Below, in pieces: positions 54,910-64,000 of a stretch of DNA of 64,000 bases; the stretch's first letter is position 1; each line of letters opens with the position of its first letter. Both the position numbers and the translations under genes were made by a program. Below the pieces are notes generated by a model. It did no database searches. It had not been told where the DNA came from and saw only the letters and a program-made list of their open reading frames with translations. The DNA is from Glossina fuscipes (lineage: Eukaryota; Arthropoda; Insecta; Diptera; Glossinidae), in NCBI RefSeq assembly GCF_014805625.2, contig NW_023998414.1, positions 9,888,282-9,952,281 of the forward strand, read 5' to 3'.

Positions 54910-56414
54910 ATGGCTGCGATCCATTATCTGCGGCTAGCAGATTGACTCCCTTCTCCTTCTAATTAGACACCGTGTTTTTTTTTTAACTCTAAATACTATG
55001 AGAGCTATGACCCACTAATTCAGCGATACTTCAAGTCCAAAATTCACTCATCCTAATATGATCGTAAGTTGTTTTCTTGTATAAGCTTAGTTAGAAAGTG
55101 ACAATTTAATCTATTTCGACCCGTAGAATAAATGATATTACAAATGAGTTTGATTCGCCAGCAAATGCACTCGAAATAATTTTAAATTTAAAGTAATTTA
55201 GAAAAACATGATATTATAAACAGTTCATAAGCGATAGCATGAGGCACTGTTTTATTTTAAAATTATTCAAGCGGAAGTCTAATCTGCCCATAATTATGAA
55301 AAGCATCCACAACGTTGATAGGTATATAGTACCATACAAATTAAAACGGCCTATTTGATTTTTGTGCGGAAATATAACTTAAATATTTATTCGATTAAAA
55401 ATACGATATACATATACAACTAAACGTAAATAGTTACATAATTAATTGCATTGTAATAGTACGTGTAAATGATTTCATTTACAAAATAGTAATAAATTTC
55501 TAGTCAAAAAAAATAATGAATAAATAAATAATGCAAAAACTTTTAGTTTAGTGCTTTGGACTCCGTAATTTGTTTCAAAAAAAAAAAAAAAAAAAAACAA
55601 CTGGCTTCAAAACCGGCAGCAATAATGTGCGGCTTTTCATTCTCGTCGCACTTTAAAAATTATATTAAGTGCACCGTTACTTTAGCTATGGACTTTTCCC
55701 TTTCATTTCGAACATCTTCGTTGCACAAATCAATCTACCGCTCAAAAATTCAGCAGGTGGTCCGCGAATAGTTCGGTCCATCCTTTAGTGTCGAGAATTG
55801 TCTCCTCACTTAGATCGGCACAAAAATTGCCTAAGATATGGAGGAAAGTAGAAGCCAACGATGGAGAATATTTTGATTAACGTAATCCACCAGAAAACGA
55901 ACTGAACTGACTCGTACGCCCGGTAATTTTCACACGTGGAAAACTCCTTTTATGTTTTGCGATTCTCCAGCAATCGGTCACTAAGAATTCTCTAGGTTTT
56001 ACATTGACGTCCACTTTGTCACAAAATGTAAATTATATTTTCAGACTTAAACAATGTTGTTTTTGTTATTTTTTTTTTTTTATTTCGATAAAGAATAGCT
56101 TATAAGTGTTCAACCCTAACCTATCAACCGTTTAAAGACTGTCTTACAACTTAATACTTTTAGTACCAACAAGAGTTGGGGGGCTTCACTCTTTTCATTT
56201 CAATCTAATTTTAGAACATTCCAAAAAAAAAAAAAGAAAGTAAAAATTCGCACTCTACATATATCGTCGATTAGCTTGAGCTTAGCCACTCTCATTATAG
56301 ATTAGAAGAATATATTTTACCTTTTACTGCAAGTCAAATAAAGAGCAATACTGTTTGTTAATTGTTTACACGTAGGCATGTGTAAGTGTTCATTCTAAAA
56401 TATAATTTATGTAT
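54910..56414. other. Spacer, no gene seen
   Basis: A runs at 55577-55597 and 56223-56236, T run 56069-56081. The plus frame 55556-55771 begins in the A run and is unassigned. Confidence 0.5.
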
Positions 56415-56633
56415 GTAAAGTTTGGAAATATAAATTTCCGAATACTTCCTGTTTGCAAGTCAGTGTTCGCCACTTCAAATTTCACTGCTGTAGAGAATAC
56501 TTTGTCGCTAGCTACAGTGAGGGCCCCGCCCACTTGGCTACGGCCACTCCATATCTTTTTCGTTTTCCTCACGTATTTCTGTCTGCTTGTCATCGCATTC
56601 CACCTATAGGGGGCATCCCATGAGTGACTGGTC
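56415..56633 (+). mobile_element. SINE family 2, copy at 56.4 kb
   Basis: From TGTTCGCCACTTCAAATTTC to CTAGCTACAGTGAG, 58 bp align without gaps to the 29.2 kb copy with 14 differences by eye count (about 76%). The B-box position reads ACTTCAAATT. The pyrimidine segment ATATCTTTTTCGTTTTCC follows. The 3' block GGGGGCATCCCATGAGTGAC then TGGTC differs from GGGGACATTCCCTGAGTGAT then TGGTC at 4 of 25 positions. No poly(A) tail remains. The open frames on both strands here are incidental. Confidence 0.75.
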
Positions 56634-57648
56634 ATATATAAATCGAAAAGACTTTGCTTGCGACCCAAAGTAGTTTATGTCAAGATTCGATCTATTTTAT
56701 GCATGCAGGTGAGCACAACCCGATCGAACCATGTTTTATAGATATGTGCATTAAAGATGCCTTCGAGTATCAAAACTGAAAAATAAGATTTTCATGTGCG
56801 CTGTACTGTTCCTTACCAAATTTTTGCTTCGAAGTTATGTCGCGTGAGAAGTTTATTCACTTTGTTGGTCCGCGGGTAATAAGTGCCGCTCTCTCCTCAA
56901 ATTTTCTTCTCAACGATTCACTTTTCTTGTCCGTTATGGGCGTATAAAAAAAAAAATTTTCGAGTTTAATCAAGTATAGGTAGGCCTCGTAAGCACACTA
57001 ATACAAACGGTAATCGTTAATAAATTGACAGCCATATGGTAATCGGTTCTTTTATCCTATATTTCTTAAATAGGACGGGATCACTACTTTGATTCGATTT
57101 TTTTTTTACAATTTATGGAAAATTTTAATAGAAGTTGCAAATGTCGCGAAACCTAATATTGTGTAATGAGTAAATTAGGAGTTGACAAGTGGAAGGAATT
57201 ACGAAAACATGTCGTGCTATAACCTTAAAGTCGGTCAGAAAATCATAGTAAAACGATATGGAAATCGAGTAAATTTTTCGAAATATTCGATTTGTTTGTA
57301 TACAATGTAACTGTAGGTTTTTCAAAATGCCAAACATTTATATAGAATATGATCTAAAAATAGTTATTGACTCGCACAGTAGCTTTACATCGTTTTTGTA
57401 CGAATGTAATTCGCAAGAATGAAGTAAGAGCGTATTTAGCTACAGCTGAGAATCTTCCCATCAACCAAAGTGTGTATTTAAGGCAAGTAAGACGATCTTT
57501 TACTTATGTTTTCAATTGACGTTTTACATATCGATCGGTGTTGGAACGTCAAAAGTGGGCGTTGACCTTATCAGTTTTTCCCTTCCTTGTAAAGAGCTGC
57601 CCAAAATAACTATAGAAAATGTATTTTATATTAACCATAAATACAGTC

Positions 57649-57679
<31 letters not shown>

Positions 57680-58528
57680 TGGATATATGTATGCGATCTT
57701 TAATGCATGATTCAGTTTTTACAAGTTGAATAATCCAATTATCCTCTTCCGTAGCTATTATTGCTACGTAGAAAAGTTTCCTTGCATCATGTGTAAACAA
57801 ATTTTATTGTAATCTGTAGATGTTTATATGTATGCAAATAAGTATTGATGAATTTTCATGAAAGCTTACAGAGCCATATTGCGATGTAAAACAATATTTT
57901 AATATGGATAGTTAGTTGTATTACTCAAATATATTTTTCATTATATGTAATGCAATCGTAATTTATTATGGGTTATGAAATAGGTTCAATAAACGTAAAT
58001 TCAAAAAATTTTCATAAATAATCACGTACACATCGTATAATTTAAAATTTATTTTCTACATCTATAAGCATATACGTATGTGTATGTGTATATGTATATG
58101 TATATGTATGTGTGTGTATATCATAGATTTTGAAATAATTGTAAAACTAATTTCATAGTAATATCCTCTTTTCAAAGTGAATTTTAGTTAAGTCTTTCCA
58201 ACATTTACCGTATACGACATTTAATAGGAAATGTGTGACATTAGAAAGAAACACTGCTACCGGTAAACGTACAACATGCATGCCTATAAGGATTCATTTG
58301 CATTTATGTGAATGTAAAATTTAATATAGAAAATGTCTACGCCTGCTTAGGTACACTTGCATACAAACAAACTTAACTAACTATGTCGGCTTAAATGTGT
58401 TTGTAAACGTTGGTGAAATATGTATAGCATATATAGTTAAATTATCGCAATCGTTATTTCTTGTTGTTATTGTATGCATAAAACTTAAAATATTAGGTAA
58501 ATGCTAATGACTACTTTCTCTATACATA

Positions 58529-58531
<3 letters not shown>
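56634..58531. other. AT-rich spacer with TA/GTATAT simple sequence
   Basis: (TA)n at 57659-57681 and a GTATAT-type run at 58078-58118. The frames at 57125-57337 and 57516-57800 are AT-driven or cross these repeats. No gene seen. Confidence 0.55.
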
Positions 58532-58564
<33 letters not shown>

Positions 58565-58653
58565 GGTCTCTTTCATTCTTTTGCAATGCTTATCAACTGA
58601 ATAATTACTTTATTAAGATTCACACTCCACTGCACAATCAAACATGTTTGTAT

Positions 58654-58687
<34 letters not shown>
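58532..58687. repeat. Two (TA)n microsatellites
   Basis: (TA)n at 58532-58561 and 58657-58687. Confidence 0.95.
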
Positions 58688-58690
<3 letters not shown>

Positions 58691-60284
58691 TATGTAAGGA
58701 AAATCCAACAATAACACACTTATAGGTACATTAAACATTTTGAGTCCTTTCGTGTTGTTTGCTATGCGTAGGTGTGACTGTGTGGTCATCTAATGAATAT
58801 ATATTTGCTTGTTTTTTGTGGTTCATTTGTGCACACATTGTATGGCATTGGATTGTAAGCAATTTTAACAATGTTCGCACACGTGTATGTGTATATGTTT
58901 ATGTGGTAAGTATGCTTTCATAATGTCATACATTCAGAAAGAGTTTATTAATATTACTCGCACACTTACTATGCACAGGTATACTATACTCTAACATAAG
59001 TTACTATACATATATATATATATATTAAGTTTTATACCTACAAGTGAAAATACGATGCAGTTTCTGTTAATGTTAAGTAAAATTTATGAAAATTCTACTT
59101 CTTGAGAGTGTTTATTGTAATTACCACATGTGTTTGAGTGTATAATATCTGCTCGTGAATTGTAATTATTGGACATTAGCAAATATTGTTCGTTTGGATA
59201 TTATCTCAGATATACGGCCTATATTTTGTAATAATACAATTCCATATAAAGCAATAACAACAATGCCGATACACAAGCCGTATCCATTCACATGAGACGA
59301 TATTTAGAGAAAGAGATACAATTTGTTTTCAAATATTTTCTCTAAAATTATTTGTTATGTTGTGTTAATTGCCGATGACATTTTATTGGACATTATGGTG
59401 ATATATATGAGAAATGAAAATGAAAGCTGAAATCTCTTATTGCTGACGAAATTATAACCTATAAACTTAATATAAATACATGTGTATAACTATATAGAAA
59501 TTTGGAATTAAAAGCCAATGTGGATTTCAACTGAAATTTCGTATTTACATGAATGAAATCAAACACGAAACGAAAATCAATAAGGATATCATATTTGATG
59601 GAAAGCGTATCTCTTGTCAATATCCACTACTACATAGCATATCAAGTGTGTTTGTTAATTGTAAGCATATTTTCTGATCAATATCTTTGAAATCTTTGCG
59701 ATATCACATTATAGCAATATATTGAAACTTTCACACACTTTCCATTTGAAATGTGTGTACATGCTTCTAGAAAGATTAAAACATCTAGTAAGAGTATACG
59801 TTTATTATGAAAGCAATTCCACGAAATGTCTTACCTAAATTATTATTCACATTACTAGCCTTTAGTTTCCTTATCTTTTAGGCAGAACATGTACGTAGGG
59901 TGTTTGTAAAAGGACGCAATTTTTTAGTTCGCCATATAGAGATGGTGATAAAATGGAATAAGCGTTAAATAGAAGGAACACTGGCTGCTAAATACAGCGA
60001 AGAACGTAACACTTTTCACTTCGATCTTCCTCAAGTTTGTTGGGCTAAAGTGCGATAACGAAGCAGACCGAATCTACCCATGCCTAACAAGTGAAAATAC
60101 TATAATAGTCTACGGCCGGCTACTAAACACCTTGCGTCACTTCGCTTAGCATAGCTTTTCATATAACGACTTTTCAAAATAAGATGTTCTATGAGAAGAA
60201 GCGGAAAAGAAGTGACCCGAATCAAATCGTTTTCAATAGCGTTCGTCCTTACGCCAAAACACATCGATGTACAAATTTTAATCA
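58688..60284. other. AT-rich spacer, no gene seen
   Basis: (TA)n at 59006-59025. Nothing coding or mobile is recognised. Confidence 0.5.
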
Positions 60285-60483
60285 AAATACTTGAAAAATT
60301 GCGACCTATAAGTTGAATATGTGAAGCACAGAGAGAAAAGTTGAGATCGATTCAGAAAATGATTTCGAATCGATTCATACAATATTCAAAAAAGGTGAGT
60401 CTCTCTCGCAGCCTTCTGGGTGTTGCATGCATTCGCATAAACTGAATATACCCAAGTAAAACAAGTGATGGAGGGTATAAAAA
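60285..60483 (+). repeat. Dispersed repeat family X, right half
   Basis: AAAAATTGCGACCTATAAG, TTGAATATG, GTCTCTCTCGCAGCCTTC, TGGGTGTTGCATGCATTC and the right end GATGGAGGGTATAAAAA occur in family order. The right end abuts the mariner remnant. Confidence 0.68.
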
Positions 60484-60489
60484 TCACGA

Positions 60490-60780
60490 TATCATAAATT
60501 TTGACAAATTGCACGAGTTTCTAAATTCAATTGCATCAGTTGTTGTTGCAAGTGCTTCTAGTGACACCTTCAATTAGCTGGAGTGACTCATATGAGATTA
60601 AACAAAAAAACAAAACAAATACTTCAGTGATCATCCCTCAGGAATAATAAGTTTCCTTGTCGGTGTTAATAATTGCTTTAGTCTGCATCGTGGTTACCCT
60701 TGCTTTGAATATCGTAACACATTCCCCGTTCATCACTTGTCATCATTTGCCAGAAAAAGTCCCGCTTCACGCAAATAACT
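60490..60780 (-). pseudogene. Probable mariner transposase remnant (first catalytic block)
   Basis: On the minus strand RDFFWQMMTSDERGMCYDIQ (about 60708-60770) resembles the block around the first catalytic acid of mariner (Phe-Leu-x-x-x-x-Thr-Gly-Asp-Glu-x-Trp), with Gly read as Ser and Asp retained. Further along, in other frames, YESLQLIEGVT and HLQQQLMQLNLE recall the Tyr-Glu-Leu-Leu and Gln-Gln-Leu blocks. Similarity ends where the family X repeat begins at about 60483, so the second catalytic block is missing. The match is weaker than at 41.5 kb. Confidence 0.42.
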
Positions 60781-61386
60781 TTTTTTATTCGCACTATAGT
60801 TAACCGATCTGGTAGTTTAAAAACCTATTTTAGATATACTTCAGCCGGATGGCTTATAAGGGTCGAAGACAATGCTTTTAGATACTAAATCACAATCCTT
60901 TCCATCATTTTTGTATTATTATTGCTTTTTCAAATTTTGTTTTTCTCAAGATTAGAAACGACTTCGTATTATTAACGGAACAAATTGATTTCATTGTATT
61001 TTAACACACATACGTACACTCCAGAAGCCGTTATTTCAGGAGTGCTTAAACGACGACACTTACAATCGATCTTTGTGGGATCAGTCCCAAGACGGCAAAG
61101 CTGGTATGGCCTCGCTTTTCAAAAACACCGAGCACGTCTCCGAATACCATTTATTTTCTGATGTAGATACGTGGTTATAGACAGTTGGTACCAAGATCTA
61201 AAGAAATCTTCGTATACATATACTTTTTCCATTCTCTCTAGTTATATGGGAGACTTAATTGAAGCCATTAGTAATTTTATGTCAATCATGATCAAAATCA
61301 AATTAAAGATATACCTGTGTACCGTAGTATATTTGATATTATTTTTTGTAGCATATTTTCTCAACTTTCATATATAAGTTTGTGTA

Positions 61387-61390
<4 letters not shown>
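60781..61390. other. Spacer, nothing recognised
   Basis: No gene seen; the plus frame 61171-61377 is AT-driven. Confidence 0.45.
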
Positions 61391-61417
<27 letters not shown>

Positions 61418-61571
61418 TTGTGTGTGTGCTAGTTGATTACTTTGAGCGACTGCCAAAAGTAAATAACAACCGGCATAAAAGAAACTATTACCTACCGTTG
61501 ATGAAAGTGGCAAATGTATATGTGTTTTTCGCTGATGACTTTATATGCGTGTGTGTGTGTGTGTGTGTGTC
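61391..61571. repeat. Two (GT)n microsatellites
   Basis: (GT)n at 61391-61428 and 61549-61571. The Val/Cys-rich open frame across both is an artefact, although its middle is ordinary sequence. Confidence 0.93.
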
Positions 61572-61961
61572 TTTTGATGGCAATGTAAAGCATCAACTGC
61601 GGCAGCTGGCAGATATGTTCTACTATAATAAAAAAAACGAAACGTATATTAAATTTATATATTCGCGATTGTATGACATAAAATGTTCATAAGTTTCCTT
61701 ATATGAATCTATTTGTTATGGCACTCGCTGCTGATTGCTTCCAGTAAGAGTTTTTTAGTATCACTGAAGAATATATGCTAAGAGAAAACAGGCATCTTTT
61801 TGTATTGTCTTTTTCTTTGCCCATTTTCTTAATATTTGAAACGCGTAGACACCAGGAGGTAACGAACGTAACGGTCGTGCAGATGTTTAAATGTGAAACA
61901 TATTCAAATTTATTGCTATCTCTCTCACTTACGATTTTATCGTCGTTCTAAACTCTAGTTG

Positions 61962-61965
<4 letters not shown>
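61572..61965. other. Spacer, nothing recognised
   Basis: No gene seen. Confidence 0.45.
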
Positions 61966-61993
<28 letters not shown>

Positions 61994-62320
61994 GTTGAAC
62001 TTACAAAGACGACGGCACTGCCGTGAGTTTGAGCGTTTCAGTGTCATATTAAAGTCTTCTCCTAGTGTTACTCATAATTTGCTTAAATATCAGTTGCCAA
62101 CAATAACCAAAATGTTTGCTTATTTACGCAACTGCTCCTCAAATCCGTTACACTATTTTTCCATTTTACTGTTAACGCTAAAGTCATTTGTTGTTGTGCC
62201 GCGTTTGTGTTTCAAAAACCATCTTGTCAGCTAAGCATTATCCCCGCGTTTAAGTTATGGAAACTATAGTAAAATAAGTTTTGGAGTTATTTAAAAGAAG
62301 AAGAAGAAGAAGAAGAAGAG
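61966..62320. repeat. (ATT)n and (AGA)n microsatellites
   Basis: (ATT)n at 61966-61993 and (AGA)n at 62295-62320. The plus frame 61959-62234 begins with Leu codons from the ATT run and is unassigned. Confidence 0.9.
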
Positions 62321-62824
62321 AGAGAAAAAAATAAAAATAGAAATAATAAAAAAAAAACACAAAAATTAAAAAGAGAAGTAAAGGCTTAAGCGAGGCGTGA
62401 CACAGACATTTAAAATATCGTTACTTTCGCAGATGAATTCATTTACATATATTTAAAAATTCATCCGTGTGTTTAGTAGGAAAACCATCAAATATAAAAG
62501 TTTATGATTTTTTTTTTTTTTTTTTGGTAAGCATTACGCGCGAAGTTTTAAGTAAATTTTATATAAAGGTAAACATGTGTGTACAATGTATTAAATAAAG
62601 AAAAGTTAAACTTTTCTCTAAGCTTTTTAACAAATTTCGAATTTCCGATTCAGTTTTCCTTAACCACTTGCATCATATTATATATACATATAAAAAAAAA
62701 AAAAAAATAAAACAAAAAACACTGCTAGAACATAAGGCTTTGTATCGTAACTTCCTTTGCTTCCATAACCCATAACAACGTTGTCTAGTCACACACAAAC
62801 TTTCCGTTTGAAAACATAATAACG
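62321..62824. other. AT-rich spacer
   Basis: T run at 62508-62525 and A run at 62692-62707. No gene seen. Confidence 0.5.
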
Positions 62825-63225
62825 AACAAGTCAGAAAGTTGTATTCAGCCGCGGGACGAATCTCGTATACCTACCACTTATTTTAGCAGCGTGATGATAA
62901 GATTTAGCTAAGCATTCGCATTGCAAATTACCGTAACTGGATCAGTATTCAGGAGGGTAAGAAGTTTTAGCTGAAGCTGAATCACTAATCCATAATTCTC
63001 TTATCTTATATTAATTATGACGTCCATCATATATGGGCGTGGTTGTTTATGTAAATTTTTTTTTTTTTTTTTTTTGATACAAAACTCTACGCAAGGTAAT
63101 ATGCGATGCGATGCTCTTTCCATTGCGATTAAAGAGTAATGAGTAAAAAACATGAACAACTAAACAAACTAAATTTTGGTATTTTAAAATAATGAGTGGG
63201 CGTGGTCATTTTTTCCTAATTAAGG
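62825..63225 (+). repeat. Dispersed repeat family X, left half
   Basis: AACAAGTCAGAAAGTTGTATTC and its continuation AGCCGCGGGACGAATCTCGTA parallel the left end at 8074 (AACAAGTAAGAAAGTTATATTC, interrupted palindrome, CCGAATATATCTCGCATAACC). A conserved ACCACCAC/ACCTACCAC follows. Further right, two GGGCGTGGT motifs (at about 63037 and 63198) are also typical of this repeat as I recall it. The stem is degraded here. Confidence 0.62.
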
Positions 63226-63266
63226 ACAACAACATATCCTCATCCTCATGCGTTCATCTTACAAGT

Positions 63267-63510
63267 AATGAGTAGAAGAAGTTCTTGTCTGATATATAAA
63301 TTCGGCATAATGGAGTTCACGTACTACCTTACAGTAGACCATACTTGGTGTGATCGTAGCTTTACTAAGTGGCCGTTCGGTGAAGGCGTAACTGCCGACT
63401 TGATATACATCTCCCAAGCAGCAGCATATAATGTATACATCCCTATCTACCTACCTCTCTCTACTTACTTCTGATCCCTACTGTGTTACATGCACACCTT
63501 ATTGGCTGAG
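63267..63510 (+). mobile_element. SINE family 2, copy at 63.3 kb (degenerate)
   Basis: Begins ATGAGTAG; the B-box area reads GGAGTTCACGTAC. Then CATACTTGGTGTGATCGTAG and TAAGTGGCCGTTCGGTGAAG match the GACTTTGTCGGTAGC and TGAGTGATCAGTCGGTAAAG block. Pyrimidine-rich ACCTACCTCTCTCTACTTAC follows. The end CTGTGTTACATGCACACC matches the TGCGTTACACGTGTAG region of the 54.4 kb copy. The final GGTC-tail junction is eroded. The open frame inside is incidental. Confidence 0.57.
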
Positions 63511-64000
63511 CAATTAATCTTCTATGTATATAAACATGAATACCATTACTTTTCCTACTTAGCACGAAAGTGTTAAATGCTGCTGAATCGTGGCGGATAA
63601 CGGAAGATGGCCTTGAAATACGTCAATATACGAAATGAGAAAAACTATAATTCAGGTTGCATAAGTGGCAAGCCAAGGGAAAATATTCATGATGCCCTAA
63701 TTTGGGGATTATGAATTACTCCAATTAAACGAAACCATGGCGAGGACGTCAACAGCAATAACTGATGCAAAAAAAAAACAAAAAAAAAAAACAGGCGCAA
63801 CTTGCTTAACGTCAAGATGTGCTAATTTTTCATTATGGCTTTCTATGATTGCCACAAATTTCAATCGACTGGCTGCCTGGGCAGGGCGTCGACAATGTTT
63901 TATTCCTCTGTACAAAACTATATTTGGTCGAACGACTCTTCGAGTTGGTATAGTTATTAAATTCTTTGTTAATTTTTATTGGGCAGGTAAACCGTCCAAT
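63511..64000. other. Spacer to window edge, no gene seen
   Basis: A run near 63769-63791. The minus frame 63709-63915 crosses it and is unassigned. Confidence 0.45.

Noticed and set aside
56390..56668. 92-codon minus frame and overlapping plus frame
   Set aside because: Both fall within the SINE copy at 56.4 kb.
63268..63474. 68-codon plus frame ending STYF
   Set aside because: It lies wholly inside a SINE family 2 copy.
1..64000. CRISPR array, bacterial operon or phage
   Set aside because: No regularly spaced repeats with unique spacers and no bacterial-type genes; composition and repeats are those of an animal nuclear genome.

Overview
This is eukaryotic, AT-rich, repeat-dense DNA with no convincing intact protein-coding gene, tRNA, rRNA or CRISPR array in 64 kb. 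It looks like intergenic or intronic sequence of a higher fly (Schizophora). The reasons are very long (TA)n, (GA/CT)n and poly-A/T tracts, decayed mariner and Tc1 transposases, remnants of R1/LOA/I-type LINEs, and many copies of a dispersed repeat whose ends I recall as widespread in drosophilid, tephritid and calyptrate genomes. The genus cannot be fixed from the sequence alone.

The most interesting content is a set of about eleven short dispersed elements that I read as tRNA-derived SINEs in two families. Family 1 (copies at 11.7, 28.9 and 35.0 kb) has a tRNA-like head with a B box, a body containing GCCTTAGATGCTAGTGC, and an (AAT)n tail. The 35.0 kb copy is flanked by 13-bp direct repeats with one mismatch, as expected of target-site duplications. 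Family 2 (23.5, 29.2, 38.1, 48.3, 49.0, 54.4, 56.4 and 63.3 kb) has a related head but a different, pyrimidine-rich body, a conserved 3' block (GGGGACATTCCCTGAGTGAT and variants) and, in the better copies, a poly(A) tail. Two different bodies behind related heads suggest head sharing between SINE families.

Other mobile remnants are a LINE tail at 0-0.47 kb, a LINE C-terminal zinc-knuckle fragment at 46.06-46.4 kb, a Tc1-like transposase at 7.33-7.88 kb (minus), mariner fragments at 5.65 kb (plus), 41.54-42.06 kb, 51.7-51.85 kb and about 60.5-60.78 kb (all minus), and a doubtful LTR-retrotransposon gag knuckle at 28.65-28.77 kb. A dispersed repeat, here called family X, occurs about nine times (5.15, 8.07, 16.26, 31.88, 33.9, 40.19, 44.86, 60.29 and 62.83 kb). 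A related family Y occurs three times (16.67, 39.65, 46.57 kb).

A 470-bp island at 15.54-16.0 kb stands out from its surroundings. It is GC-richer, packed with perfect hairpins, and bounded on one side and internally by a 16-bp direct repeat. It could be the structured end of a retroelement or a non-coding RNA. A second GC-rich pocket at 54.69-54.91 kb holds a 73-codon open frame with coding-like composition and no ATG near its start. It could be an exon or a mobile-element fragment. The rest is simple-sequence DNA and AT-rich spacer in which I see nothing specific.
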